Assembly: GCF_003990045.1 (NCBI RefSeq)
Contig: NZ_RZGZ01000002.1
Location: 1,116,001 to 1,180,000 of the forward strand
Reading direction: 5' to 3'
From: Labedella endophytica
Lineage (GTDB): Bacteria > Actinomycetota > Actinomycetes > Actinomycetales > Microbacteriaceae
DNA length: 64,000 nt
Shown here: one piece after another, positions 18,528-28,421 of the stretch
How the letters are laid out: each line of letters begins with the position of its first letter
How positions within the stretch are numbered: position 1 is the first letter of the stretch
Program-made: the position numbers and the translations under genes
The notes under the pieces: model-generated
Databases searched by the model: none
What the model saw: the letters and a program-made list of their open reading frames with translations, nothing else
What the model was told of the DNA's origin: nothing

Positions 18528-19190
18528 CTACGCCGGTCGGATGGCGTGGGCACGCACCCACTCGTGCATGACGATGGCCGCAGCGGCCGACGCGTTGATC
18601 GAGCGCGTCGAGCCGAACTGCCGGATCTCCACGACCCTCTCGGACGCCGCGATCGCCTCGTCCGACAGGCCAGGGCCCTCCTGGCCGAAGAGGAGGACGC
18701 AGCGTTCCGGGAGGGGCAGCTCGTCGATCGGACGCGACCCGTCGACGTTGTCGACGCCGATCACGGGGATGCCGCGTTCGGCGGCCCAGTCCACGAGATC
18801 GGCGACGGTCTCGTGGTGGATCACGTGCTGATAACGATCCGTGACCATGGCTCCGCGCTTGTTCCAGCGCCGCCGTCCGACGATGTGCACGGTCTCCGCG
18901 AGGAACGCGTTCGCGGTGCGCACGATCGACCCGATGTTCATGTCGTGCTGCCAGTTCTCGATCGCCACGTGGAACGGGTGACGGCGCGCATCGAGATCGG
19001 CGACGATCGCCTCCATCGACCAGTAGCGATAGGCGTCCACGACGTTGCGGGTGTCCCCTCGCTCGAGGAGCTCCTGGTCGTAGCGCGGGTCGTCGGGAAG
19101 CTCCCCGATCCACGGTCCCACGCCGTGCGTCGTGTGTTCGGGGCTCGGGTTCTCGAGGCTCCGATTCTGGTCGTCCGCTGGGCGCTGCAC
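18528..19190 (-). CDS. TrmH/SpoU-family RNA 2'-O-methyltransferase, 220 aa
   Basis: S-adenosylmethionine-dependent RNA ribose methyltransferase with the knotted SPOUT fold. The three family motifs are visible: motif 1 MNIGSIVRTANAF, motif 2 CVLLFGQEGPGLS, motif 3 GSTRSINASAAAAIVMHEW. An N-terminal ~60-residue helical extension precedes the catalytic domain. The target, rRNA or tRNA, cannot be decided from sequence. The GTG start is six bases after TAGGGT on the minus strand, so it probably has a leaderless message. Confidence 0.92.
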   Translation of the reverse strand: MQRPADDQNRSLENPSPEHTTHGVGPWIGELPDDPRYDQELLERGDTRNVVDAYRYWSMEAIVADLDARRHPFHVAIENWQHDMNIGSIVRTANAFLAETVHIVGRRRWNKRGAMVTDRYQHVIHHETVADLVDWAAERGIPVIGVDNVDGSRPIDELPLPERCVLLFGQEGPGLSDEAIAASERVVEIRQFGSTRSINASAAAAIVMHEWVRAHAIRPA

Positions 19191-19247
19191 CCGTCCACCC
19201 TAGGACGCGTGCGGCTCCGCCCCGACCCCGCCGTCGACGGTCGTCGA

Positions 19248-20039
19248 TCAGGACGCGTGCCGGCGGAGCATCCCCGGCTCGGCTCGACGAGCGGACGCCG
19301 CCTGCTCGGCGTCGATCACGTTCCGCGCCTCCAGGTCGTCGAGCGCCTCGCGGATATCCGCCTGTACCGCCTCCTGCTCCCTCGGTGGAAGCTTCCTGAA
19401 GGCCGTGATCGTCGGCGACGGTTTCTCCCCGTCGTCCGTCAGGGCGGGGCGTTCCCGGAATACCAGCAGGACGATGACCGACACCCCGGCGATCCCCGTC
19501 GCGGCGAGGATGAAGAACATCCATTGATCGCCGTAGAGGACCTCGGCGCGCACGTCGCCCCTCGCCAGCAGCCCGAACGAACTGAGAAGACCGAGGGCGA
19601 AGAGGACCCCGCTGTAACCCCGCGCGATGCCTCCCCGGCGGCCCGCGACGAAGTAGCCCACGACCAAGACCACCGTGATGACCAACGCGATGCCGTAGAG
19701 GACACCCGCGACAGGCAGGCGCGTGGTCCAGTCGAACGGCGTCGACGAACTGCGCCACCCCTGCGAGAACAGGGTCGAGAACGCCCAGATCGGTGAGCCG
19801 AATGCGGCGAGCATCACCACGAAGAGGGGCCACACCCAGAACGGCAACCTCTCGTAGCGCTTGCCCTCGTGGTACCGGCCCTTCGGATCGATGGTGGACA
19901 GGACCTTCGGGTAGGCGCGGAGCGCGGCGACGTCGACCGACCTCCAGTCCACGGTGTCGCCCGGCTCGTACCCCGATACCCAGTACCGCGCGGTGGTGCC
20001 GGGAGGGACCGGGGCGGGGAGCTTCTTCTCACGAGCCAT
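19248..20039 (-). CDS. Unrecognised membrane protein with soluble ends, 263 aa
   Basis: I do not recognise the family. The first ~65 residues are soluble and polar, then come about four to five hydrophobic segments (FWVWPLFVVMLAAFGSPIWA, a helix around VLYGIALVITVVLVVGYFVA, one at GVLFALGLLSSFGLLA, and one at MFFILAATGIAGVSVIVLLV), then a soluble ~65-residue C-terminus predicted helical, containing REQEAVQADIREALDDLEAR. The tail resembles a coiled or HTH-like region but has no clear motif. Divergent from the HIT gene, 58 bases away. Confidence 0.8.
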   Translation of the reverse strand: MAREKKLPAPVPPGTTARYWVSGYEPGDTVDWRSVDVAALRAYPKVLSTIDPKGRYHEGKRYERLPFWVWPLFVVMLAAFGSPIWAFSTLFSQGWRSSSTPFDWTTRLPVAGVLYGIALVITVVLVVGYFVAGRRGGIARGYSGVLFALGLLSSFGLLARGDVRAEVLYGDQWMFFILAATGIAGVSVIVLLVFRERPALTDDGEKPSPTITAFRKLPPREQEAVQADIREALDDLEARNVIDAEQAASARRAEPGMLRRHAS

Positions 20040-20097
20040 GGCAGCAGCATCCCATGTGTCGACAGACCTCCCTGCGTCATCGGGCTACGGTCGAGTC

Positions 20098-20586
20098 GTG
20101 GAGGACCTGCGAGCGACGTCGCACGAGCCGGAGGGCTACCGGTGTCCGTTCTGCGCGCTCATCGCGGGAACCCCGATGGACGCGCCGATCGCCGCCGACG
20201 TCGTGGCCGAGCGGGAAAGAGCCGTCGCGTTCATCTCGCCACGGTGGTGGGCGCGCAACCCGCGCCATGTCATCGTGGTCCCCCGCACCCACGTGGAGAA
20301 CCTCTACGACATCACGTCGCCGGACCTCCACGGCGTCATGGACCTCGTTCAGGAGGTCGCGCGCGGGATGCGAGGGTCCTACGGGTGCTCCGGAGTCTCC
20401 ACCCGACAGCACAACGAACCGGACGGCGACCAGGATGTCTGGCACCTGCACGTCCACGTCTTCCCGCGCTACCCGGACGACCGGCTCTACGAGACACGGC
20501 CGCTCGACGTCTTCGTGCCATCCGAGGAGCGCGCGTCGTTCGCGCGGCGACTCCGGACCGTACTGGGGACCAGAATGGGGTCATGA
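20098..20586 (+). CDS. HIT-family protein, 162 aa
   Basis: Histidine-triad nucleotide hydrolase/transferase superfamily. The triad is visible as HLHVHVFPR near residue 121, with the upstream NPRHVIVVPRTHVENLYDI segment and an N-terminal CPFC zinc-type pair (residues about 17-20). It likely hydrolyses a nucleotide phosphoramidate or dinucleoside polyphosphate. The GTG at 20098 is preferred because TACGGT ends six bases before it; longer in-frame extensions would cross the divergent promoter. The downstream cupin gene overlaps its stop codon by four bases. Confidence 0.9.
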   Translation: MEDLRATSHEPEGYRCPFCALIAGTPMDAPIAADVVAERERAVAFISPRWWARNPRHVIVVPRTHVENLYDITSPDLHGVMDLVQEVARGMRGSYGCSGVSTRQHNEPDGDQDVWHLHVHVFPRYPDDRLYETRPLDVFVPSEERASFARRLRTVLGTRMGS

Positions 20587-20966
20587 CAGTCATCCCCGGC
20601 ATCGATGTCGCCGCAGAACTCGAGAAGGTCGTGGCGCATTGGACGCCCCGGGTCGTCGGGCAGGTGAACGACCAGTACGTGAAGGTCGCGAAGCTCCTCG
20701 GTGAGCTGATGTGGCACGCCCACGACGCGGAGGACGAGATGTTCATCGTCGTCTCGGGTCGACTCCGCATCCAGCTGCCGGACGATCAGGAAGTGGTGCT
20801 CACCCCTGGCCAGTTCTACGTCGTCCCGCGCGGCGTGCAGCACAACCCGGTGGCGGAGGAGGAAGTGCACATCGTCCTGATCGAGACCGTCACGACCGCG
20901 CACACGGGGAACGTGATCAGCGAGCGCACCGTGCCCGTCGAACGCCAGCTGGGCGATCTCCGCTAG
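20583..20966 (+). CDS. Cupin domain protein, 127 aa
   Basis: Small single-domain cupin. The metal-binding motif 1 is seen as WHAHDAEDEMFIVVSGRLRI (two His and Glu) and motif 2 as PGQFYVVPRGVQHNPVAEEE, giving the third His. Such proteins bind a divalent metal and can be isomerases, dioxygenases or sugar-binding modules; none can be chosen here. The ATG overlaps the HIT stop (ATGA), so they are coupled, but a CAGAAT box six bases upstream of this ATG suggests an extra leaderless promoter. Confidence 0.9.
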   Translation: MTVIPGIDVAAELEKVVAHWTPRVVGQVNDQYVKVAKLLGELMWHAHDAEDEMFIVVSGRLRIQLPDDQEVVLTPGQFYVVPRGVQHNPVAEEEVHIVLIETVTTAHTGNVISERTVPVERQLGDLR

Positions 20967-20982
20967 GCGAAGTCCGCTCGGC

Positions 20983-21741
20983 TCAGGCGCAGGGGACGGC
21001 GAGGTCCGTCGGGGCGGCGATCTGCGGTTCGACGTCCCACGCGAAGGACACGTCGACGTCGCCACGGGGATCCGCCGCGACGAGGCGGAGCGGCACGGCC
21101 GGGCCGGTCGTCGCGACCTCGAGGGAGCCGATGGGCGAGCCCCCAGAGCCGATCACGAACTCCATCGACGCGGTTTCGAGGTCGGCACCCGCGGCCGCGT
21201 CGAGCGAGACCCCGTCGGAGGGCCGGAGGATCGACGCGACGAGCGCGGACGGGGAGAACGCCGGGGCCCACGCGACGATGCGGCGGTCGTCGGAGGCGAG
21301 GCACACGGTGCCGCCGTCGGCCTCGGGAACGCCGAGCAGCGCGGCGAAGCCCGCGTCGCCCGTGACGTAGGCGCGACCATCGACGACGATCGCCTGGGCC
21401 GTCACACCCGCCGCCGTGACCTCGGCCCGGAAGCGTGTTTCCGTGCCCTCGAAGGTGATCTCGAGGCGCCGCGTGGGACCGCCACCGTCCTCGTCCGCGC
21501 GCTCCTGGAACGTGCCCGACATCGTGACGGGGCCGGCGTCGTCCATCGCGGCGAGGACCGCGTCGATCGCGCTCTCGCCGGACAGGTACTCGATGCCGTT
21601 GCGCTCGACGTCGGTGACGTCGACCTGCGAGAGGTCGACGTTCGACGGCGTCTCCGTAGGGACCGGTTCGGCCGCGGTCGTGCAGCCCGACAGGGCGAGC
21701 GCCGCGACGAGCGCCGCCCCGGCGACGAGGCGGCTACGCAC
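20983..21741 (-). CDS. Secreted lipoprotein (LppX/LprG-like possibility), 252 aa
   Basis: Signal peptide with lipobox LSGC and the modified Cys at residue 20, then a Thr/Pro/Glu-rich linker and a ~220-residue beta-rich domain. The pattern (ESAIDAVLAAMDDAGPVTMSG, then an amphipathic RLEITFEG strand, then AQAIVVDGRAYV) resembles the half-barrel fold of actinobacterial LppX/LprG-type lipoproteins, but this is an inference. GTG at 21741 overlaps the end of the upstream gene by eight bases, so the two form an operon. It lies at the edge of the type VII secretion locus. Confidence 0.75.
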   Translation of the reverse strand: MRSRLVAGAALVAALALSGCTTAAEPVPTETPSNVDLSQVDVTDVERNGIEYLSGESAIDAVLAAMDDAGPVTMSGTFQERADEDGGGPTRRLEITFEGTETRFRAEVTAAGVTAQAIVVDGRAYVTGDAGFAALLGVPEADGGTVCLASDDRRIVAWAPAFSPSALVASILRPSDGVSLDAAAGADLETASMEFVIGSGGSPIGSLEVATTGPAVPLRLVAADPRGDVDVSFAWDVEPQIAAPTDLAVPCA

Positions 21742-22660
21742 CGTCGTCCGCGTCGGCCACACACGTGCTCGCGGCCCCCTGCTCCTCGAGCGCGTCGGCC
21801 GAAAGCGACACGTCGCCCGTGACACTCTCGGCCCGCACCACGAAGCACGAGTCGTCGTCGAAGTACGCGAACGTGCGCGGGATCCACGCGTCCCTCCCGC
21901 GGACGATCTGCGAGATGTCGGTGATCGTTCCGTCGCTGCCGACGACGTAGAGGTCGTAGGCCGTGTTCGGACCGCTCCACGCGAGCGCGACGCCGCCGCT
22001 CCCCTCCGTGATATCGAGGCCCGTGACGCGCGGCGGCCCCCCGGAGACGGCAGCGAGGACGAGGAGGGTGACGGCGACGCCGAGCGCGAGGACCGTCGTG
22101 ATCGAGGACACGATGAACGCGGGATGCTTCCAGAGCTTCCGCGGCGCGGGAGGGGCTTCTGTGATCTCGGGGAGCACCGTCGCGCCGGAGACGAGCCCGC
22201 GCTTCACGGGAGCGACCGCCGGGGCCTCACCGGAGTAGAGGGCGGGCTGCCCGACATCCCAACCGAGGCGGACGCTCTCGCCGCCGCGGGACGGATCCGC
22301 CGGCGGGAGCGGGGCGGCGGCCGGAGCCGGTGCGGGCGCTGCGGCCTGCCCCGGGGCAGCGGCGGGAGTGAACGGGACATCCGGGGCACCTGACGGCGGC
22401 ACCGACGCGGGGATGACCGCGGCGGACGGGGCGGCTGGCTGCTGCGCATCGGACGCGGGTGCCCACGTGGCCGCGGCGGCTGTGGGGATCGCGGACGCGG
22501 ACACGACGACCTCGCGCTCGGGATCCCAGCCGATCGTCTCGCCGCTCACCGCTGCGGAGGAGGCGTCGGCCGCGGCGTCGCGCGCCTGCTGATTCTGCGC
22601 GCTCTCGGCGTTCTGGGCGTTCCGGCGATCCCGGCGGAACTGCGAAGCGGCGCTGTCCAT
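21734..22660 (-). CDS. Single-pass membrane protein with Pro/Ala-rich cytoplasmic part, 308 aa
   Basis: No family recognised. Residues 1-~165 are soluble and low complexity (Ala, Pro, Ser, Asp), containing GETIGWDPEREV and ESVRLGWDVG, two short repeats of a G-W-D core. One transmembrane helix follows (FIVSSITTVLALGVAVTLLVLAA), then an extracellular domain starting GGPPRVTGLDITEGSGGVALAWSG that looks like a fibronectin-III-like beta domain with two Cys. It is divergent from the anchored beta-domain protein and the FHA-FtsK ATPase, so it is a probable accessory of that secretion system. Confidence 0.7.
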   Translation of the reverse strand: MDSAASQFRRDRRNAQNAESAQNQQARDAAADASSAAVSGETIGWDPEREVVVSASAIPTAAAATWAPASDAQQPAAPSAAVIPASVPPSGAPDVPFTPAAAPGQAAAPAPAPAAAPLPPADPSRGGESVRLGWDVGQPALYSGEAPAVAPVKRGLVSGATVLPEITEAPPAPRKLWKHPAFIVSSITTVLALGVAVTLLVLAAVSGGPPRVTGLDITEGSGGVALAWSGPNTAYDLYVVGSDGTITDISQIVRGRDAWIPRTFAYFDDDSCFVVRAESVTGDVSLSADALEEQGAASTCVADADDGA

Positions 22661-22788
22661 GCATCCCCTCGGCCCACCGGGCGGAAACCGATGTGGTCAC
22701 CCCTGACTGTCCCGGCCGGACGGCACGACCTAGCATAGTGGCGACGGACCACACTCCCCCGGGGAGGTCCGGAGGGGACGATCGACGC

Positions 22789-23934
22789 ATGAGCGACCAC
22801 GCGAGGACGCTGTCGCGGCTGCGCCGTGCGCTCGCCGCCCGCCCGGTCGCCCTCGGCGCGATCGTCGCCGCCGTCCTCCTCGGAGCCGCCGCGATCGCCG
22901 GACCTGCCGCGGCGACGGTCTGGGACGCATCGACCGAGGACGCGGCGGTCGAACCCACCTCGATCACGGTCGTCGACGTGCCGTACCGCTCCGAGATCGG
23001 CGTCTCGCCCGCCGAGGGCTGGACGATCGCCGATTGCGCAGGCGTCGTCGCCCCCGCCGGCATCGGTGTCACGTGCGAACCGACCACGCTCACTTTCTCG
23101 GCACCCGACTTCGATCCCGAGCTCGAGCGGCAGGACGTGCCGGTGACGCTCACGACAGGGGCCACGACGCTCACCGTCGTGTACCGCGTCGGCCTCGCGC
23201 CGCCAGAATCTCCCGTGATCGAGTCGCGGACGGCCCCGACACCGTTCGCGCAGGGCTCGCGCGTGCTGATCCCGCTCTCCGACCTCGAGGTCCTCTGCAC
23301 GCTGTGCGGCGCGGAGGGTGGTCCCCGGATCCTGGCGGGAAGCGTCTCACCGGCGAGCGCGGGCACCCTCGGCGTCACGTCGACCCACGTCGTCTTCGCC
23401 GCAGCCCCCGACTTCACCGGCGACGTCGAACTCTCCGTGCGCGCGGTCGACGACCTCGGCCAGGAGTCGCAGGACGCGGCGCTCACCGTCTCGCTCTACC
23501 CGACCGGACCGTCGACACTCACAGCGCTCCACACCGTCGTGACTTCCGAGAGGGACGGCACGACGGAGATCGACCTCGCGGCCCTCGCCGCCTCGAGCGG
23601 CGAGGACGCCCCCGTGATCGCCGGCTGCGGCACCGCGGTGCTCGGAACCGTCGTGTGCCGCGCGGACGGCACGGCCGAGTTCCGGTCCACCGACGCACCG
23701 GTCGACCAGTTCTCCTTCTCCGTCGTCACGGCGGACGGCGAGCAGACCTCCGGCAGCGTCACCCTCGTGAGCGGAGCCCTCGCGACCGCGCCGCTCCCGG
23801 GCCCCGTCGCGTCCCGCGGACTCCCGGAGGCGCAGACGGTCGTGCCCACTCGCGTGCCCGTGGAAGACACGCCGGACACCGACGCGAGCGTCTTCGACGG
23901 GCTCATCGGCCTCCTCGATCGGGCCTCCGGATGA
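22789..23934 (+). CDS. Anchored extracellular beta-domain (Ig/cadherin-like) protein, 381 aa
   Basis: An N-terminal hydrophobic segment (LGAIVAAVLLGAAAIAGPAA, about residues 23-42) acts as signal or anchor. The rest is beta-rich with three similar domains, each opening with a short SITVVDVPYRSE- or ALHTVVTSERDG-like strand and containing paired cysteines (for example CTLC). This suggests Ig-like or Ca-independent cadherin-like modules outside the cell. No enzymatic motif. A GGAGGGG ribosome binding site precedes the ATG. It lies 55 bases before the EccC/EssC-type ATPase gene in the same direction, so it is a candidate surface component of the secretion machine. Confidence 0.75.
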   Translation: MSDHARTLSRLRRALAARPVALGAIVAAVLLGAAAIAGPAAATVWDASTEDAAVEPTSITVVDVPYRSEIGVSPAEGWTIADCAGVVAPAGIGVTCEPTTLTFSAPDFDPELERQDVPVTLTTGATTLTVVYRVGLAPPESPVIESRTAPTPFAQGSRVLIPLSDLEVLCTLCGAEGGPRILAGSVSPASAGTLGVTSTHVVFAAAPDFTGDVELSVRAVDDLGQESQDAALTVSLYPTGPSTLTALHTVVTSERDGTTEIDLAALAASSGEDAPVIAGCGTAVLGTVVCRADGTAEFRSTDAPVDQFSFSVVTADGEQTSGSVTLVSGALATAPLPGPVASRGLPEAQTVVPTRVPVEDTPDTDASVFDGLIGLLDRASG

Positions 23935-23989
23935 TCCGCGACCCCTCTTCCTCTCCCCTCACCGCCCCCTTGGATGGAGCACTCTCCCG

Positions 23990-26900
23990 ATGACTTTGCG
24001 ACTGAGCGTCCAGAACCCGCACTCGGGCACCGACGGTTCCTGGCTCCTGAAGGTGGACGAGTCCACGACGGTCGCCGAGATCGCGGAGTCGTTGAAGGTC
24101 GCGCCCGGCGAGCTCGTGCCGGCCGCCCCGGACACGGCGATCGCTCAGTCGGGCGTCCTCAATGGCGCCCTTCTCACGGGGGCGGCGCTGCCCCGCACCG
24201 ATGCCGCGGACCTGCCCGCCGGTTGGCCGCGCCTCGAGGTCGTCGGGGGGCCGTTCTCGGGTGAGACGATCGCGCTGCGGCCGGGCGGGACGCTCTCCCT
24301 CGGCAGCGGCTCGACGGCGGACATCCGCATCGCCGACCCGTGGCTCGCCGATCAGCACGCCACGATCACCCTCGACGCCGGGGACGGCGAGCGCCGAGGC
24401 GCCCTCACGGCCTCCCTCTCGGCCGCGAACCCCGTCTGGATCAACGGCGAGGAGCGTTCGGGTGCCATCACCCTCGTTCCCGCCGACCTCGTCCAGATCG
24501 GTAGCGGACTGTTCCGCATCGGAGTCGCCCCCGCCTCGGACGCCGACATCGCCCCCGACGGGCGCGGCATGCGCGCATTCAACCGGCCGTCGCGCATCCA
24601 GCCGCAGCGACCTCAGCCCGCCGTGCAGCTGCCCGGCGACAAGCCCGAGGAATCCGACGCGTCTCCCCTGCCGTGGTTGTCCGCCGTGATCCCCGTGATC
24701 CTCGGCGTCACGATGGCGTTCCTGTTCCAGCGCCCGGTCATGCTCCTCATGGCCGCCGCGTCGCCCGTCATGGTCATCGGCTCGTTCCTCACCAACAAGC
24801 GGCTGCAGAAGCGCAAGGGCGAACGCACCGAGGCCCAGTGGGTGCAGGACGTGAAGGACACGAAGGCGCGCATCGACCTGCTCGTGAAGGAGCAGCGGCT
24901 CGACTCCTGGTACCGCCGTCCAGATCCCGTGATCGTGCGGGACATCGCCAACCGCCCGCTCTCGCGGCTCTGGGAGCGACGGATCGGCGATCCGGATGCG
25001 CTCGAGGTGCGGCTGGGGGTCACCGAGGTGGACCTCGACGTGCGATTCGAGGGCGGGTCACAGAAGGACAAGATGACCGAACGCCGGGTCGGGGTCTCCC
25101 CCGCGCCCGTGTCCGCGGACCTCAAAGCCGGCGTCGTCGGCATCGCCGGACCGGAGGACGTCACACGCAGCACGCTTCGCGCGATGCTCACGTCGCTCGC
25201 CACGCTCCGCTCGCCGCGCGACCTCCAGCTCGTGGTGCTGTGCGACACCGACGGGTCCTCCGATTGGGGCTGGGCGCAGTGGCTCCCGCACCTCCAGCTC
25301 GGCGAGAGCGTCGTCTCGCTCATCGGCAACACGGACGACACCCGCCGGGAGCGCCTGCGCGAGGTGACCGCGATGCTCGACGCGCGCATGCGCGCCGGCA
25401 CGCGCACGGCGTTCGAGTCGCACGTCGTCGTCGTGATCGACGGCGCGCGGCGCTACCGCATGCTGCCCGGGATGGTGCAGCTGCTCGCCTCGGGGGCCAC
25501 CTACGGCATCCATGTGATCGCGATCGACTCCGACCGCTCCCGCCTCCCCGAGGAGTGCGCCACGGTGGTCGCCGTCGACCCGAGCGACCACAGCCTCGCC
25601 CGCTTCGAGACGGACGACAACTACTACCCGAGCGTGCTCCTCGACGGCGTCTCGCTCGGTTCGGCGGAGACGATCGCGCGCAACCTGTGCTCGATCGTGC
25701 ACGTGAGCGGAGCGGGCGACGAGGGCCTCCTCCCTACGAGCGTGCGCTACGCCGAGCTACTCGGCGTCGACCTCGACGACCCGAGCGTGCTCGTGAACCG
25801 ATGGACCGTCGCTCCCCGGCAGACGTACGTCGTCGTGGGCGCGGGAGCCGAGGGCGAGTTCGCCCTCGACATCGTGACAGACGGACCCCACGCCCTCGTC
25901 GCCGGCACGACCGGCTCCGGAAAGTCGGAGTTCCTGCAGGCGCTCGTCGTGTCGCTCGCGATGGCGAACCGCCCCGACGCGCTCAACTTCGTGCTCGTCG
26001 ACTACAAGGGCGGATCGGCGTTCGCGGACTGCGAGCGCCTGCCGCACACCGTCGGCATGGTGACGAACCTCGACGCCCGCGAGACCGAACGCGCGCTCGC
26101 GTCCCTCGACGCCGAGCTCAAGCGCCGCGAGCGCGTGCTCCGGGACCTCGGCGCGAAGGACATCGACTCCGCGTGGTCGAAGGACGCCGACGCTGCCGCC
26201 CGCAACGGCCTCGCCCGACTCATGATCGTGATCGACGAGTTCGCCGAGCTCAAGACGGAGCTGCCGGACTTCATCAACGGCCTCGTGCGCATCGCGCGCG
26301 TCGGCCGTTCCCTCGGCGTGAACCTCGTTCTCGCGACCCAGCGCCCCTCCGGTGTGATCACGCCGGAGATGCAGTCGAACATCAACCTCCGCGTCGCCCT
26401 CCGGGTGACGGACCGCGGCGACTCGAGCGACGTGCTCGGCAGCGGTGAGGCTGCGCTCATCAGCGCCTCCACGCCCGGCCGCGGCTTCGTGCGCACGGGC
26501 GCCGGCACCGTTCCCATGCCGTTCCAGACGGCCCGGGTCGCCGGCATCCGGCCGGGCGTGCAGCGCAGCCGCAAGGTGCTCCCGCCGCATGCCCCCCTCG
26601 ACTGGTCGACCCTCGGCTTCCCGCCGCGCTTCGCCTCAGGTGAAGCCTCCGCTCCCCAGGCGATCCTCGACCAGGACGACACGGACCTGCGCGCGCTCGT
26701 CAACCTCATCGGCGAGGCGAGCGCCCGGATGGGTGTCAAGAAGAATCCGTCCCCGTGGCTCGTCCCGCTGCCCACACTGCTCACGCTCGACCGGTTCGCG
26801 TCCGACGCGCGAGCCGAGGGCGACATCGTGCTCGGCACGGAGGACGTTCCCGCGCAGCAGACCCAGCGCACGCTCACGTGGAACGTGGCGACGGATTCGC

Positions 26901-28324
26901 ACCTGTTGTTCTTCGGCGGCGCACTGTCCGGCCGCACGAGCGCGCTGCGCACACTGCTCGCGCAAGCGATCCAGAACTTCACCCCCGCCGACCTCCACCT
27001 GTACGTCGCCGACTACGGCAACGGCGCACTCCTGCCCTTCACCGAGGCACCCCACACCGGTGCCGTCGTCACGGCGCTCGAGCAGGGCCGGCTGCCGCGC
27101 CTCATGGCGCGACTCGTCGAGGAGCTCGGCATCCGCCAGAACACGCTGTCCCGGGCGGGCGTCGGCAACATCGTCGAGCAGCGTCGCATCGTGGACCCGG
27201 CCGAGGCACTGCCCTTCGCCCTCGTCGTCGTGGACGGCTGGGAGAGGCTGTCGTCGACCCTCTCCGCCGACGAGATCATCTCGTTCCGCGAGCAGTTCAT
27301 GCGGGTCCTCCGCGAGGGGCCGGCCGTCGGCATCCGTGTGATCGTCTCGGCCGACCGCAGCGTCACGGGAGACAAGATCTCGAGCTTCATCGACACGCAG
27401 TACGTGCTGCCGATGCGCGATGTGAACGACTACCGCTCCGCGGGCATCATGATCCGCGAGGTGCCGCCGAACATGCCACCGGGGCGTGCGCTCTACGGTC
27501 CCGCCGGCACGGAGGCGCAGCTCGCGCTCCTCAGCCGCGACTCCACCGGCGAGGGCCAGACCGCGACGCTCCGTGCGATCGTTGCGCACGTGACCGAGCA
27601 CTTCGCGTCGTTCCCCGAGCTCGCCGAGCTGCCGCAGCCGTTCCACGTCGACCCGCTCCCGTCGTACGTGGCCCTCTCGGCGGCGTATGCGCTGCCGCGT
27701 TCGGCGAACAGCCGTGCGGAGCTGCCCGTCGTGGGTGTCGGCGGCGACACCCTCTCGCGCTTCACGCTCGACTGGCCGGAGGAGGGCGGCTTCGTCGTGG
27801 TCGGCGACCGTGGTACCGGACGCTCCTCGGCGCTCGCCGCGATCGTGCATCAGTTGGCGTGGTCGAGCGCGCCCGTGGCCGTCGTGGCGACGAAGGCCTC
27901 GACGCTCACCGAGGTCGCGGCGGGCCACTCCGTCGCGGTGATCTCCGACACGTCGACCGGTCCGGAGGCGATCGCCGAGCTCGTCGAGTCGGTGAGCGGG
28001 CGTCCGCTCACGATCGTCGTCGACGACGTCGAGACGCTGCGGGACTCCCCCCTCGAGCACGCGCTCATCGGAGCGAAGCGCGACCTCGTCTTCATCGTCG
28101 CCCTCACGACGGAGGCCGTGTCGAGCATCTTCGGAGGGCCCTACGTGGAGGCGAAGAAGGCGCGACGCGGCATCGTCCTGTCGCCGGCGAACTCGATGAC
28201 GGGCACGCAGGCGTTCGCGTCGCAGATCCCGAAGTTCATGCTCGGCAAGACCCCGGCCGGCGGCGGCGTGCTCTTCCGCGACGGCGAGTACACCCCGATC
28301 CAGGTGCCCGACATCCGCGCCTGA
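23990..28324 (+). CDS. Type VII secretion FtsK/SpoIIIE ATPase (EccC/EssC type) with N-terminal FHA domain, 1444 aa
   Basis: Motor of a WXG100 secretion system. Order: a ubiquitin-like N-terminal stretch, an FHA domain (about residues 80-185, with SLGSGSTADIRI and WLADQHATITL), two transmembrane helices (about 228-268), then three FtsK-type ATPase modules. Module 1 has an intact P-loop, GTTGSGKS (about 640-647), and Walker B LMIVIDEFAEL (about 744-754). Modules 2 and 3 have P-loops without the Lys: GGALSGRTS (near 976) and GDRGTGRSS (near 1270), so probably only module 1 hydrolyses ATP. The FHA-TM-FtsK layout is closer to Firmicutes EssC than to mycobacterial EccC. Confidence 0.95.
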   Translation: MTLRLSVQNPHSGTDGSWLLKVDESTTVAEIAESLKVAPGELVPAAPDTAIAQSGVLNGALLTGAALPRTDAADLPAGWPRLEVVGGPFSGETIALRPGGTLSLGSGSTADIRIADPWLADQHATITLDAGDGERRGALTASLSAANPVWINGEERSGAITLVPADLVQIGSGLFRIGVAPASDADIAPDGRGMRAFNRPSRIQPQRPQPAVQLPGDKPEESDASPLPWLSAVIPVILGVTMAFLFQRPVMLLMAAASPVMVIGSFLTNKRLQKRKGERTEAQWVQDVKDTKARIDLLVKEQRLDSWYRRPDPVIVRDIANRPLSRLWERRIGDPDALEVRLGVTEVDLDVRFEGGSQKDKMTERRVGVSPAPVSADLKAGVVGIAGPEDVTRSTLRAMLTSLATLRSPRDLQLVVLCDTDGSSDWGWAQWLPHLQLGESVVSLIGNTDDTRRERLREVTAMLDARMRAGTRTAFESHVVVVIDGARRYRMLPGMVQLLASGATYGIHVIAIDSDRSRLPEECATVVAVDPSDHSLARFETDDNYYPSVLLDGVSLGSAETIARNLCSIVHVSGAGDEGLLPTSVRYAELLGVDLDDPSVLVNRWTVAPRQTYVVVGAGAEGEFALDIVTDGPHALVAGTTGSGKSEFLQALVVSLAMANRPDALNFVLVDYKGGSAFADCERLPHTVGMVTNLDARETERALASLDAELKRRERVLRDLGAKDIDSAWSKDADAAARNGLARLMIVIDEFAELKTELPDFINGLVRIARVGRSLGVNLVLATQRPSGVITPEMQSNINLRVALRVTDRGDSSDVLGSGEAALISASTPGRGFVRTGAGTVPMPFQTARVAGIRPGVQRSRKVLPPHAPLDWSTLGFPPRFASGEASAPQAILDQDDTDLRALVNLIGEASARMGVKKNPSPWLVPLPTLLTLDRFASDARAEGDIVLGTEDVPAQQTQRTLTWNVATDSHLLFFGGALSGRTSALRTLLAQAIQNFTPADLHLYVADYGNGALLPFTEAPHTGAVVTALEQGRLPRLMARLVEELGIRQNTLSRAGVGNIVEQRRIVDPAEALPFALVVVDGWERLSSTLSADEIISFREQFMRVLREGPAVGIRVIVSADRSVTGDKISSFIDTQYVLPMRDVNDYRSAGIMIREVPPNMPPGRALYGPAGTEAQLALLSRDSTGEGQTATLRAIVAHVTEHFASFPELAELPQPFHVDPLPSYVALSAAYALPRSANSRAELPVVGVGGDTLSRFTLDWPEEGGFVVVGDRGTGRSSALAAIVHQLAWSSAPVAVVATKASTLTEVAAGHSVAVISDTSTGPEAIAELVESVSGRPLTIVVDDVETLRDSPLEHALIGAKRDLVFIVALTTEAVSSIFGGPYVEAKKARRGIVLSPANSMTGTQAFASQIPKFMLGKTPAGGGVLFRDGEYTPIQVPDIRA

Positions 28325-28421
28325 CTCCTCCCCGCCCCGTCGAAGAACTCATTCGGTGATCGATCTCTCAACGACACAGAGGAACGTCAGCGGGGAGAAG
28401 AACGAGTGACAGGACGGCGGT

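Noticed and set aside
21734-22660. EccB or mycosin candidates in the secretion locus
   Set aside because: The one-TM proteins lack the EccB repeat domain and there is no Asp-His-Ser subtilase triad anywhere in the window.
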